64,000 nt of DNA from Pseudomonas poae. Lineage in GTDB: Bacteria > Pseudomonadota > Gammaproteobacteria > Pseudomonadales > Pseudomonadaceae. Below the pieces are notes generated by a model. The model saw nothing but the letters and a program-made list of their open reading frames with translations. It ran no database searches and was not told the DNA's origin. Shown one piece after another: positions 35,481 to 45,229 of this stretch; position 1 is the stretch's first letter; each line of letters begins with the position of its first letter. A program made the translations under genes and the position numbers. Location: contig CP110972.1 in the NCBI GenBank assembly GCA_028869255.1, positions 1,679,001 to 1,743,000 of the forward strand. The letters are read 5' to 3'.

Positions 35481-36721
35481 TTATCTTGAGATTTTCACAA
35501 ACCCGGGTTTAAGCCCAAACACCTCCACTCCCAGCGGCGTCGATTGCCCGGTTGTCACCTTCACGCGCTCCACCGGCTGATCCATCGCCGCCCGATACTC
35601 AACGGTCATGTCCGCCTGGATCGCCTGGTTGGGAACCACTATCGCCTGCTCGTTGTGGTAAGTGACGATGGTCAAGCGCGCACTCATCCCCAGCCGCACT
35701 CGCTGCACTTGCTGCGGTGTGAGCTTGGGGATCGACAGGGTCACCGGAAATTGCGCACTGCCCTGGCTGTCGCCGGCAATCGCCAACCCGCTGACCACGC
35801 TCACCGAACCGATCAGACGTTCACCTTCAAAGCCGTCGCCCATTACGTCCACCGCCTGGCCCTGGTGCAGTTGGTTAATATCCAGTTCAGAGACCTTGGC
35901 GACGATTTTCAGCCGTTCGATATTGGCCAGCCCAAACAGCACCTGGCCCTGGCTGACCTTGCTGCCGGCCTGCACGGGTGCCGTATTGCTGGCGCCTGGC
36001 GGCGCGCTATTGCCCGGTGCGGGCACCACGATGCCGGAGAACGGGGCCTTGATTTCGCGGCTTTCGAGCAGCGTGTGCAGGGCGTCGTATTTCACCGTGG
36101 CGTTGGTCACTTCCATCTCGGCGATTTGCCGGTATTCGCCTTTGCCTTGATCCAGCGCCTGCTGCATTCACTGCGTGCAGCGGCGAGGTCAAGCTGCTGC
36201 TGGCGGGTCTGCTGCTTGAGGTCATCCAGTTCATTGCGCGGGATGATGCCGCGCTGGAACAGGGTTTCACTTTCGGTCAATTTGCGCTGAGTGTTGCCGG
36301 CGCTCATTTCGGCGGTGCGCAGGCTGCGGCGGGCGCGGCTGACGGTGGGGCCGCTGTCCCAGTCCTGCAGCTCTTGCACGGTGCGCCGGGCCTTGAGCTG
36401 GCCGGAAAGGGCATCGCGCAGCTGCACTTCCAGGGTGGCCGGGTCCATGCGCAACAGCACTTGGCCGGCCTCGACGCGTTGGCCTTGCTCCACCAGGTTG
36501 GCCTGCACATTGCCGTCGAAGGGCGCGGTGAGGATCAGGGTGGTGTCGGGCTCGATCTTGCCCACCAGGCCGATCTGATGCACCAGCGGGTCGGGCTTTA
36601 CCGCCAGCCATTGCTCGGCGGCGTCGGTCGGGCCTGCCGCCGGGCTGCGCAGGGCCAGCCCCGCAGCGGCCAACAGCAGGAGCAACGCAGCGCCCAGCAG
36701 GTATTTTCGATTAGTAGTCAT
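35481..36721 (-). pseudogene. MacA/HlyD-like membrane fusion protein, interrupted by a one-base frameshift
   Basis: The N-terminal part begins at 36721 (membrane segment at about residues 7-25, LLGAALLLLLAAAGLAL, then a biotinyl-lipoyl half motif NVQANLVEQGQRVEAGQVLL and a helical hairpin). The C-terminal part (from MQQALDQGKGEYRQIAEME) is in another frame. One base missing near 36165-36168 explains this; repair gives a 413-aa periplasmic adaptor with SEXQQALDQ across the junction. It would join the ABC permease to the TolC-like channel. Its start overlaps the tolC-like gene by 11 bases and it is the last gene of the exporter operon. Confidence 0.8.
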
Positions 36722-38188
36722 TGAGGGCGATTTCCCAACTTTCCAGCGTCATGCCCAGGGTCAAGTCAAGCTGGGTCTGGGCGTTCAAATAAGCGATCAG
36801 TGCATTGAGTTGCGCGTTTTCGGCGTTGCGCAGGTCGGTCTCAAAGCTCAGCACCTGGAAGTTGGTGGAGCGCCCGGCACTGAGCTTTTCCCGCTCGATC
36901 TCGATCTTGCGCCGCGATAATTCCACCGCCCGCCGCGAGATTTCATACTGGCGCCAGCGGGTGCCGAGGTCGCGCACCACATCGTTGACGCTGCGTTCCA
37001 GCTCCTGGCGCGCATCGGTGATGCGGATCTGCTGATCCTCCACGTCCACTCGCGCACGCACTTCGGCCTGGCGCGTGCTGATATCGCCGATGGGGATCTG
37101 CACCTGCACCCCAGCGTAGCTGTCCCAGGTACGGTTGTTGGAGCGGCCGGCATCGTTGTCGTAGGCGTCGCGTACCTGGTTGGCGCCGGCTACCAGGTCG
37201 ACTTGCCAGCGCCCGGAGTCCTTGGCGATCACCAGGTTAAGGTCGGCCTGCTGGCTGCCGAGCAGGGCGGCGAGGTATTCCGGTTGCTGGGTCTGCGCGA
37301 GGTTGAAGGCCTGGCGCTGGTCAATCTGCATGGGCCTGGCCTCCAGGGCTTCGGTGGCGCGGATCGGGGTGGACAGGTCCAGGGCCAGCAGGCGCAGCAG
37401 GGCCAGGCGGCTGGTATCGAGTTGGTTCTGCGCTTCCTCAACGCCCAGTTGTTGGGTGGCGATATCGGCTTCGGTCTGCACGATTTCGAACTCGGCCATG
37501 CGCCCGGCGCTGATCAGGGCCTTGTTCACCTCCAACAGGGTGCCGGAGCGTTTGAGGGCGTCCTGCACGATGCTCAATTGCTCCTGGGCGCGCAGCAGTT
37601 CGCGGTAGGTGGCGATGATCTGGCTGATGGTCTGCGCCACGGTGGCCTTGAGGTTCAGGCGGTTGGCCTGCTCCGCCAGGCGTGACAGGCGCAGTGGCGC
37701 GGTGGTGGCGTCCCACCCGGCGCCACGCATCAGCGGCTGGATGATCGCCAGGTCAAGGCCATCGCTGCGGTAGCGGCCGGCGCGGTCGGCGTTGTTCAGT
37801 TGCTGGGTCCAGGCCATGCTCAAGCGCGTGCCGTATTCGCCGAGCAGGCTGGTGGCCGGCGCCACGTTGGCAGTGCGCGCACTGTCCGCGGAGCCCGGGT
37901 GCTGCGGTAGTAGCTGTTGAGGGTGAGCTTGGGGTTGAACACATCCTCGGCGACGCGCAGGTCGAACTTCTGGGCGACCCTTTGCAGGTAGGCGCTGCGG
38001 ATCGCCGGGTTGTTGCGCAGGCCCAGGTACACCGCGTCGCCCAAGGTCAGGGTGGTGGCCTGGGCATTCAACGACACGCCCCGGTCATAACCGCTGCGGG
38101 TGGTGCTGGGCGCCGAGGGTTTGATCACTACGTCGGCGGCCATGCCGTGCAGGCTGACCCACGCGAGCAGCCAGAGCCATTTACTCAT
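36711..38188 (-). pseudogene. TolC-family outer membrane protein, interrupted by a one-base frameshift
   Basis: The start (38188, MSKWLWLLAWVSLHGMAADV, a signal peptide) runs to FNPKLTLNSYYRST; the rest (VAPATSLLGEYGTRLSMAWT onward) is in another frame. Adding one base to the three-base run at 37897-37899 gives YRSTPGSADSARTANVAPAT and a 492-aa protein of normal length for an outer membrane channel. Long alanine- and glutamine-rich helices with two repeats are visible, for example the pair ending AEQANRLNLKATVAQTISQI and VELSRRKIEIEREKLSAGRS. It overlaps the permease gene by four bases. It forms the exit duct of the ABC exporter. Confidence 0.8.
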
Positions 38189-39380
38189 CGCGCAGGGCCT
38201 CCACCGGTTGCAGGCGCGAGGCCGAAACCGCCGGATAGAGGCCGAAGAACAACCCCACCAGCAACGTACTGCCTACGCCCAGGGGCAGGGCGGCCACGGC
38301 CAGCGCAAACTCCCACCCTGACAGCCGCGCATACAGCCAGGCGGCGCTCATGCCCAGCACCGCGCCGCACAGCGCACCCACTGCCGTCAGCGTTACCGCC
38401 TCCAGCAGAAACAAGTTGCGGATATCCCGTCGGCGCGCCCCCAGAGCCATGCGAATGCCGATCTCGCGGCGGCGCTCCGAGACGTTCATCAGCATTACGT
38501 TCATCACCCCCACGCCGCCGCCCACCAGCGAGATTGCCCCCAGCGCCAACAGCAAGTAGGCGAAGGTGCGACTCTGGCGGGTCATGCCGTCGATCATCTG
38601 CTGGGGCACCTGGATGTCGACGTTGTGGTCCGTCAGTTGGGCTTGCAGGGCGGCGCTGGCGTCCCGTGCGAGCTGCTCCATGTCCAGCCCCGGTTCGGCA
38701 CGGATGATCACGTTGCCGATTTGCGGGTTTGGGAAGATCCGGCGCATGCCGTCGGCGGGAAAAAACAGCGATTCATTGGCCTGCACCGGCATCAGCAGCG
38801 CCCGTGGCTGAGGGTGCAGGATGCCCACCACCAGAAACAGGTAGTCGTTGATGCGTACGCGGTCGCCCAGCTTCAGCGGGTCGCCCGGCGCGCCCAGGGC
38901 CTGGGCCAACTGGCCGCCGATCACGGCGTAGGTTTCCTGGGCGTCGAAGCTCGACAGGAAGCGCCCCTCCTGCAGCACCAGGCGCATCGCAGCCTGGATG
39001 TCCGGCGTGCTGCCGACAAAATTGGCATTCGCACTACGGCCATGGAACAGCACAGGCCCGCTGAACAGCGTCAGCGCGCCGATATGCGCGATGCCCGGTA
39101 CCGCGCGGCGCACGGCTTCCAGGTCGAGGCGGGTGCGCATCGGCACGTTGCCGCTGCCCTTGGCGGGGAACTGGGCGACCAGGGTGTCGGTGCCCATGTC
39201 CTTGAAAATCAACGCGGCATCCGTTGCGGCGTTGTGTCCGATATTGATCAGCGCCACCACCGACGAACTGCCGATCACGATACCCAGCAGGGCCAGGATC
39301 GAGCGCTTGCCCAGGGTGCGCAGGCTGATGAATGCTTCATGCAGCAGTTGGCTCAGGCTCTGTTCAACCCGCAGGTTCAT
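38185..39380 (-). CDS. MacB-like ABC exporter permease (FtsX domain)
   Basis: A 398-residue inner-membrane permease: an N-terminal membrane helix (about 25-45, SILALLGIVIGSSSVVALI), a large periplasmic MacB_PCD domain to about residue 265, then three C-terminal helices of the FtsX type. The conserved SERRREIGIRMALGARRRDI loop before the second helix is present. Unlike classical MacB, the ATPase is a separate protein encoded upstream with a four-base overlap. Such systems export peptides, siderophores or lipopeptides through a TolC channel by mechanical pumping. The substrate is not identifiable. Confidence 0.9.
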
Positions 39381-40084
39381 AGGCGCCCGACCTCTTGCAC
39401 CAGGCCATTGCGCACCAGGATTTTGCGGTCCAGGCGCTCGGCGATGTGCGGGTCGTGGGTCACGATGATCAGCGTGACCTGTTGTTCGCGGTTCAGCGCC
39501 AGCAGCAGGTCCATGATGTCCTGGGCGGTGCTGCTGTCGAGGTTGCCGGTGGGTTCGTCGGCCAGGATCACCGAGGGTTTGCCCACCAGCGCCCGTGCAA
39601 TCGCCACGCGTTGGCGCTGGCCGCCGGAGAGGTCGGCAGGGCGGTGGTGGGCGCGGTCGGCCAGGCCCACCTGTTCGAGCATGCGCCGCGCTTGTTCCAG
39701 CGACTCGTGGCGCGACACGCCACGGTAGCCCAGGGGCAGGGCGACGTTGTCCAGCGCGCTGAGGCGCGGCAGCAGGTTGAAGCTCTGGAACACAAAACCG
39801 ATCTGCTGGTTGCGGATCGCCGCCAGCTCATCGGGGCTGGCGCGGAAAATATCGTGGCCGGCAAAGTGGTACTGGCCGCAGTTGGGTAAATCCAGCAGAC
39901 CGAGGATATTGAGCAGGGTGCTTTTGCCGGAGCCGGAGGCGCCGAGGATGCCGCAGCTGTCACCGGGGGCGATAGACAGGCATACGTCATTGAGGATGGC
40001 CAGGTGCTGCCCGGCCAGCTGATAGCGTTTGCCAATGCCTTGCAGGGAGATCAAGCCTGGGTGCGCGGGGGTGTCTGTCATCAT
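39377..40084 (-). CDS. MacB/LolD-like ABC exporter ATP-binding protein
   Basis: A 235-aa ABC ATPase of the MacB/LolD/FtsE group. Walker A is GASGSGKST, the signature region DLSGGQRQRVAIARAL, Walker B VILADEPTGNLD, and the switch histidine lies in LIIVTHDPHIAERLD. I chose the ATG at 40084 because GAAGG lies seven bases before it; the open frame extends 14 codons further without a ribosome site. It is the first gene of the minus-strand exporter operon and is divergent from the TetR gene across 356 bases. Confidence 0.9.
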   Translation of the reverse strand: MMTDTPAHPGLISLQGIGKRYQLAGQHLAILNDVCLSIAPGDSCGILGASGSGKSTLLNILGLLDLPNCGQYHFAGHDIFRASPDELAAIRNQQIGFVFQSFNLLPRLSALDNVALPLGYRGVSRHESLEQARRMLEQVGLADRAHHRPADLSGGQRQRVAIARALVGKPSVILADEPTGNLDSSTAQDIMDLLLALNREQQVTLIIVTHDPHIAERLDRKILVRNGLVQEVGRL

Positions 40085-40440
40085 GACTACGCCTTCAGTC
40101 TCGACGTTGCCCTGGCGTCCCCGCAAAGCCTTGTAACAAGTTCGGGAGCTGCCTGGTACGCGTCACGGACTGGTTTTATTTCTTGTTTTTAAAATATTGT
40201 TTGAATACTAACCGTGTTCTGCGTGCTTCGCCAGCCACGGATATAGAGCGGTTTTACCCTTTGTAACGATTTCTCCTACGGCTACACAGACCTGTCAAAA
40301 AACCTTCGGCTACCCTCAGCGAGCCCGCCAGTACAGGCTTTTGATCATATGGCGGTGTGTCACTACTTGCTTTCGGCGGGCGGCCCCGGTATAAAAAATA
40401 AAATTATTTTTTAAAACAATATTTCCCGTGTGGAACTTCT
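40085..40440. promoter_or_regulatory. AT-rich divergent control region with inverted operator copies
   Basis: No gene is present in these 356 bases. The sequence AAATATTGTTT (40192-40202), 108 bases before the ATPase start, recurs inverted as AAACAATATTT (40414-40424), 17 bases before the TetR start. Next to the second copy is an all-A/T palindrome AAAAAATAA-AA-TTATTTTTT (40393-40412). These are the best operator candidates for the TetR protein. The A/T islands stand out strongly from the GC-rich surroundings. Confidence 0.55.
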
Positions 40441-41199
40441 ATGGTCGCGAAGAAACTCAGCGCTCCAAATGTAACCAAGACTCGATTGCTGGATGCGACA
40501 GAGGCTCTCTTCATCAAGTACGGTTATGACGCGGTTCTGCTGCGCCAGATTACCGAGCGTGCCCAGGTGAACCTGGCCGCCGTGAATTACCACTTCGGGG
40601 ACAAGGACTCCCTGATGAAAACCCTGCTGATGCAGCGCCTGGAGCCGCTCAACGAGCAGCGCCTGGAGCTGCTGGCGCGTTGTGAAGCCGAGTCCGACGG
40701 GCCGCTCGATTGCGACACCTTGCTCGGCGTGCTGTTTGCGCCGGCCATGGGCCTGGAGCGCAGCGACCCGGCGAGCGCCAGCGGGGAAGGGCGCTCATTC
40801 ATTCGTTTCCTGGGCCGGGTCTACAGCGATACCTCGCCGTTTATCCAGGAATACCTCAAGGTGCATTACCAGCCGGTGTTCCAACGCTTCTTCGAAGCTT
40901 TCGCCCTGGCCCTGCCGGATTTGCCGCGCAACGAGCTGGGTGTGCGCCTGCAATTTGCCCTCAAGGCGATTTCCGGGGTGATGGCCGGCACTGAGCTGCG
41001 CCTGCTGATGAATTCCATGAGCCTGGGGCGCCCGGCCACCGACGCCGAAGTCATGGCCAAGCTGATCACCCTGGTATCGGCGGCCATTCGTGTGCCGCAA
41101 CAAAGCCCGGAAGCCGAAACTGCGCTGGCCAAAGTGCTGGACACCCAACGCGCCATTCGTGAACACGCTGCGGCGCCAGCCGCCAAAGCCTCGCGCTAG
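40441..41199 (+). CDS. TetR-family transcriptional regulator, probably of the adjacent ABC exporter
   Basis: A 252-aa regulator. The N-terminal helix-turn-helix covers about residues 10-58 (RLLDATEALFIKYGYDAVLL, then LAAVNYHFGDKDSLMKTLL with the typical Y-H-F-G). The long C-terminal ligand-binding domain includes a region rich in small residues before ALKAISGVMAGTELRLLMNS and a basic, alanine-rich tail. It is read divergently from the ABC exporter operon and shares its AT-rich control region, so it probably represses both. The effector is unknown. A stem-loop follows at 41219. Confidence 0.9.
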   Translation: MVAKKLSAPNVTKTRLLDATEALFIKYGYDAVLLRQITERAQVNLAAVNYHFGDKDSLMKTLLMQRLEPLNEQRLELLARCEAESDGPLDCDTLLGVLFAPAMGLERSDPASASGEGRSFIRFLGRVYSDTSPFIQEYLKVHYQPVFQRFFEAFALALPDLPRNELGVRLQFALKAISGVMAGTELRLLMNSMSLGRPATDAEVMAKLITLVSAAIRVPQQSPEAETALAKVLDTQRAIREHAAAPAAKASR

Positions 41200-41218
41200 C
41201 TCAAATCGAGGGCAAAAA

Positions 41219-41241
41219 AAGCCCGCTGGGGCGGCGGGCTT
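41219..41241 (-). terminator. Intrinsic terminator, minus orientation (possibly bidirectional)
   Basis: Arms AAGCCCGC and GCGGGCTT enclose TGGGGCG. On the minus strand the stem is followed by a run of T (A7 on the plus strand at 41214-41220), so it fits the end of the FUSC transcript. The plus side lacks a T-run. Confidence 0.75.
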
Positions 41242-41366
41242 GATGTGCAACGTTTGTAACGGATGAGGCTTTACCCTACGTCTTGGGATGTGAATAAAAC
41301 GTGAAAAATATGTAAGAGAAAGTGTGAAAGTATTGACGGGGTTAAACCAGTCAAAGTGCCATCTCT

Positions 41367-42428
41367 CTAGATTTTCCAGCGCCCGGCGCTTTTGGCCAGG
41401 CGTTGACGCATCGCATCCACGTTTGCCGCCAGTTGCACGGTCAACAACCGATACCCATCCAGCGCGCTGTACACCGGGGCCTCCAGCGTAGGTTCGCCGC
41501 CGTTGATGTGGCTGGGGCGCTCCAGGCGTTCGGTTACCCCGGATTTCAACGCCCGCGCCATCCCCACCAGTTGCACCCGAATCTGCCGATGTTCGGCCTT
41601 CAATATCACCTGCATCCGCGCCATGGCTTGCTCATCCCGAGGGTCGGGCCGGGTATTGCCCAAAATCTCCAGGGTGCTGATGCACATCCGCAGGTGGCGC
41701 TGGATAGCGTCCAGCTCCGTCATGGAAATCCGCACTTCCTTGGACACCGACGGCATCAACGAGCGCAGTTGCAGCATCGCCGCGTTCAAGCGGTTGAGCA
41801 GTTTCAGGTGCTCATCGTCAGTCACCGACTGGCCATTGATGATCCGGCTGTAGATCGCGGCGCAATCACGCAAGGCGCTGGCCAGGTTGTAGCGCCACGA
41901 GTACACGGCATACAGCGGCAAGGCAAAGGAAAATGCCAGCGCCAGCACAATGCCGATGAGGATATCGACGGTGCGCCACAAGCCATCCGAGATAGGGTTG
42001 TCGCCGTGGCCGGCGACGATAAACACCGTGATCGCCGACAGCAGCGCGATATAACCGCCCTTGCCGATGGCATGGTAGGAAAAGAACCCGCACACCACCG
42101 ACATCAGCAGATAGGTCAGCAGCGGCTGGCCGAAGTAGGCTTGCTGCACCACCAGCAACAAGCCGACGCTGGCGCCGATCAAAGTGCCATAGGCACGCTC
42201 CACGGCTTTTTTGCCGATATTGCCGTGGTGCTGCAAACCGCCGATCACGATCAGCATGGTCACCGACGCCCACTCACCGTGGGGCAGGTTGATGCCGGTG
42301 GTGAGCAGGATCGTCGCCAGCAGGCCGATGGACACGCGTACGGCGTGGATCAGCTTGGCATGGCGATAGCGGCGGTACGGGTCGAGCAGGGGGCGCAACA
42401 GGCGCCGGGCAAACATGGGCAGATTCAT
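41367..42428 (-). CDS. FUSC-family inner-membrane protein
   Basis: A 353-aa protein of the fusaric-acid-resistance/aromatic-acid-exporter-like (FUSC) superfamily. An N-terminal part with about six membrane segments carries the conserved GEWASVTMLIVIGGLQHHGN, then KAVERAYGTLIGASVGLLLV. The C-terminal half is cytoplasmic and helical (LLNRLNAAMLQLRSLMPSVS, then RHLRMCISTLEILGNTRPDP). Relatives help export toxic aromatic acids, usually with an adaptor protein; none lies beside it here. Its role is unproven. Confidence 0.85.
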   Translation of the reverse strand: MNLPMFARRLLRPLLDPYRRYRHAKLIHAVRVSIGLLATILLTTGINLPHGEWASVTMLIVIGGLQHHGNIGKKAVERAYGTLIGASVGLLLVVQQAYFGQPLLTYLLMSVVCGFFSYHAIGKGGYIALLSAITVFIVAGHGDNPISDGLWRTVDILIGIVLALAFSFALPLYAVYSWRYNLASALRDCAAIYSRIINGQSVTDDEHLKLLNRLNAAMLQLRSLMPSVSKEVRISMTELDAIQRHLRMCISTLEILGNTRPDPRDEQAMARMQVILKAEHRQIRVQLVGMARALKSGVTERLERPSHINGGEPTLEAPVYSALDGYRLLTVQLAANVDAMRQRLAKSAGRWKI

Positions 42429-42473
42429 CGGTATTGAAGGGGTCTCGATAGTCAGGGTGGACTCAATCTAAAG

Positions 42474-42562
42474 TGTGGGAGCGGGCTTGCTCGCGAATGC
42501 GGTGGATCAGTCAAATGTGTATCGACTGACACGCCGTATTCGCGAGCAAGCCCGCTCCCACA
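42474..42562. repeat. REPIN between FUSC gene and aldehyde dehydrogenase gene
   Basis: Perfect 24-bp inverted arms (42474-42497 and 42539-42562) with the same start TGTGGGAGCGGGCTTGCTCG as the elements at 28065 and 35379. It begins 45 bases before the FUSC start and ends 18 bases after the aldehyde dehydrogenase stop. Confidence 0.9.
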
Positions 42563-42580
42563 TTTTTCAGCGGCGCGGCT

Positions 42581-44197
42581 TTAGAAAATGTAGTCAGTGG
42601 TCAAAAAGCTTGAGTCGCGGTTGCGCAGGATATCGCTGACCAGCGCCTTGTTGCTTTCCTGGAACTTGGTGGCCACCAGGGTGCGGATCGAAAACACGCG
42701 CAACGCGTCATGTACCGACAACGTGCCCTCGGCCGAGTTCTTGCGCCCGTTGAAGGGGAAGGTGTCCGGCCCGCGTTGGCATTGGGCGTTGATATTGATA
42801 CGGCCGACCTGGTTGGCGAACACGTCCACCAGGCGCCCGACTTCCACGGCGTTGGTGCCGAACAGGCTCAGCTGCTGGCCGAAATCGGAGTCCAGCACGT
42901 ACTCGATCACGCTGTCCAGGTCACGGTAAGGCACGATCGGCACCACCGGGCCGAACTGTTCCTCGTAGTACACGCGCATCTGCGGGTTCACCGGGTACAG
43001 CACCGCCGGGTAGAAGAACGAGCCACGGCTGGTGCCGCCATTGGGGTTTACCACCTGGGCGCCGTGTTCGGCGGCGTCGGCCACCAGGGCGTTGAGATAG
43101 TCCACTTTGCCGACTTCCGGCAAGGGCGTCAGCGCCACCCCGTCCTCCCACGGCATGCCGGGTTTCAAGGTGGCCAGCTTGGTGTTGAATTTCTCGATAA
43201 AGCTCGCGACCACATCCTCATGCACAAACAGGATTTTCAACGCGGTGCACCGCTGGCCGTTGAACGACAGCGAGCCGGTGAGCGCCTCGCTGACCGCGTT
43301 GTCCAGGTCGACCTCGGGCAATACGATGCCGGGGTTTTTCGCGTCCAGGCCCAGCGCGGCACGCAAGCGGTGCGGCTTGGGGTGGAGCTTTTTCAGGTCA
43401 CTGGCGGCCTTGTTGGTGCCGATAAACGCAAAGATGTCGATCTTGCCGCTGGCCATCAGCGCACTGACGGTTTCGCGGCCGCTGCCGTAGATCACGTTGA
43501 TCACCCCGGCCGGGAAGCTGTCGCGAAACGCTTCCAGCAACGGGCGGATCAACAGCACGCCGAGCTTGGCCGGCTTGAACACCACGGTGTTGCCCATGAT
43601 CAACGCCGGGATCAGCGTGGTGAAGGTCTCGTTCAGCGGGTAATTGTAAGGCCCCATGCACAGCGCCACGCCCAGTGGTACGCGGCGGATTTGCCCGAGG
43701 GTGTCCTGTTCCAGCTCGAAGCGGCTGCTGCGGCGGTCGAGTTCCTTGAGGGCATTGATCGTGTCGGTGATGTAGTCGCAGGTACGGTCGAACTCTTTCT
43801 GCGAGTCCTTGAGGTTCTTGCCGATCTCCCACATCAGCAGCTTGACCACCGCATCGCGCTGTTCGCGCATACGCCGCAAAAACGCCTCCACATGCTGGAT
43901 ACGATCGGCCACGCGCATTGTCGGCCATGCACCCTGGCCACGGTCATAGGCGCGCACGGCGGCATCCAGGGCGGTGAGGGCGGTGTTGGCGTCCAGCAAC
44001 GGCGTGCTGCCGATATGCACGCGTTCATCGCCCAGTTGCACCGGGCTGAGCACTTGGGCCAGCGGGCCGTTCCACACCTGCAACTGGCCGTCCACCAGGT
44101 AATCACGCTGTTCAATGGGCGCCCCGAGGCGATATTGCTCGGGAATATCGGCGGCGGTGGCGGGAAACAGCTGGGCGAGCAGGTTACTGGTGGTCAT
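42581..44197 (-). CDS. NADP-dependent glyceraldehyde-3-phosphate dehydrogenase-like aldehyde dehydrogenase
   Basis: A 538-aa member of the aldehyde dehydrogenase superfamily, close to the long proteins annotated in Pseudomonas as non-phosphorylating NADP-GAPDH (GapN). The catalytic cysteine is in FNGQRCTALKIL, and the oxyanion asparagine in MGPYNYPLNE. The cofactor-binding turn region AFIGTNKAASDLKKLH is also present. Where most aldehyde dehydrogenases have E-L-G-G-K, this protein has G-L-D-A-K, so the general-base glutamate is apparently absent at that position. The ATG at 44197 gives the family N-terminus (MTTSNLLAQLFPA); a longer frame starts at 44248. It is divergent from the DyP gene. 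Substrate assignment is by family only. Confidence 0.82.
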   Translation of the reverse strand: MTTSNLLAQLFPATAADIPEQYRLGAPIEQRDYLVDGQLQVWNGPLAQVLSPVQLGDERVHIGSTPLLDANTALTALDAAVRAYDRGQGAWPTMRVADRIQHVEAFLRRMREQRDAVVKLLMWEIGKNLKDSQKEFDRTCDYITDTINALKELDRRSSRFELEQDTLGQIRRVPLGVALCMGPYNYPLNETFTTLIPALIMGNTVVFKPAKLGVLLIRPLLEAFRDSFPAGVINVIYGSGRETVSALMASGKIDIFAFIGTNKAASDLKKLHPKPHRLRAALGLDAKNPGIVLPEVDLDNAVSEALTGSLSFNGQRCTALKILFVHEDVVASFIEKFNTKLATLKPGMPWEDGVALTPLPEVGKVDYLNALVADAAEHGAQVVNPNGGTSRGSFFYPAVLYPVNPQMRVYYEEQFGPVVPIVPYRDLDSVIEYVLDSDFGQQLSLFGTNAVEVGRLVDVFANQVGRININAQCQRGPDTFPFNGRKNSAEGTLSVHDALRVFSIRTLVATKFQESNKALVSDILRNRDSSFLTTDYIF

Positions 44198-44335
44198 GTT
44201 GCTACCCCTGGAATAGTTGCAAAACATGACTAGAGAGTCACCCAACAACGGGCTCTATGGCAAGGCTTGCGCGCTTTCTTGTACGCAGCGCGGTGTGCGC
44301 CGGGTAAACTGCGCGCCTTTCTTGAAGGAGTTCAC

Positions 44336-45199
44336 ATGAGTCAGTACCAGCCGGGCATTCTTGCCGCACCGGTGCCTTTGCAGGCACGCCATCTGTTTTT
44401 TGCCGTGGATACCCTGGCAGCCGTGCCCGCTGCGCTGGATGCGCTGGTGCAGTTGACCGATTCGGCGGCAGTGGTCGGGTTTGGCGAGCCGCTGGTCAAT
44501 GCGCTCGGTGCAACGATTGCAGGCTTGCGCAGCTTCCCGGCCGTCAGCGGCCCGGGTGCGCACAACCCCTCCACCCAGCAGGCGCTCTGGGTGTGGTTGC
44601 ACGGGGTGGATCGCGGTGAGCTGCTGCTGCGCAGCCGTGCACTGGAAAAGGCCCTGGCCCCGGCGTTTCGCCTGGTGCAGGCGACTGAGGGTTTCCGCTA
44701 CAAGACCGGCTTCGACCTCACCGACTACGAAGACGGCACCGAAAACCCCCACGATGACGCCGCCGTTGAAGCCGCCCTGACCGACAGCGGCGCCAGCTTC
44801 GCCGCGATCCAGCAATGGCAGCACGACCTCGACGGCTTTGCCGCCTTGCCTGCCCAGGAACGCGACCACATCATCGGCCGCCGCCACGGCGACAATGAAG
44901 AATTGGACGACGCCCCCGAATCCGCCCACACCAAACGCACCGCCCAGGAAAGCTTCACCCCCGAAGCCTTCGTGGTGCGCCGCTCCATGCCGTGGGCCGA
45001 GAACGGCCAGGCGGGGTTGATGTTCCTTGCGTTCGGCCACTCCTTCGATGCGTTCGAAGCTCAACTACGCCGCATGAGCGGGTTGGAAGACGGGATCGTC
45101 GATGGGTTGTATCGCATCAGCACGCCCCTCACCGGCGGCTATTACTGGTGCCCGCCGGTCACCGATGGGCATTTGGACCTGAGTGCACTGGTCGGCTGA
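44336..45199 (+). CDS. Dye-decolorizing (DyP-type) peroxidase
   Basis: A 287-aa haem peroxidase of the DyP family (YfeX-like class). The distal motif is DLTDYEDGTENP, with the catalytic aspartate of the GXXDG pattern. The proximal histidine is probably in SAHTKRTAQESF, before the conserved VVRRSMPW, and LMFLAFGHSFDAFEAQLRRM is the family's C-terminal helix. There is no signal peptide or Tat motif, so it is cytoplasmic. It starts with ATG 44336, five bases after AAGGAG. It probably protects against peroxides or oxidises aromatic compounds. A terminator follows it. Confidence 0.92.
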   Translation: MSQYQPGILAAPVPLQARHLFFAVDTLAAVPAALDALVQLTDSAAVVGFGEPLVNALGATIAGLRSFPAVSGPGAHNPSTQQALWVWLHGVDRGELLLRSRALEKALAPAFRLVQATEGFRYKTGFDLTDYEDGTENPHDDAAVEAALTDSGASFAAIQQWQHDLDGFAALPAQERDHIIGRRHGDNEELDDAPESAHTKRTAQESFTPEAFVVRRSMPWAENGQAGLMFLAFGHSFDAFEAQLRRMSGLEDGIVDGLYRISTPLTGGYYWCPPVTDGHLDLSALVG

Positions 45200-45229
45200 T
45201 CACCCCTGCCTGCTTTATGCGCTGTAACC

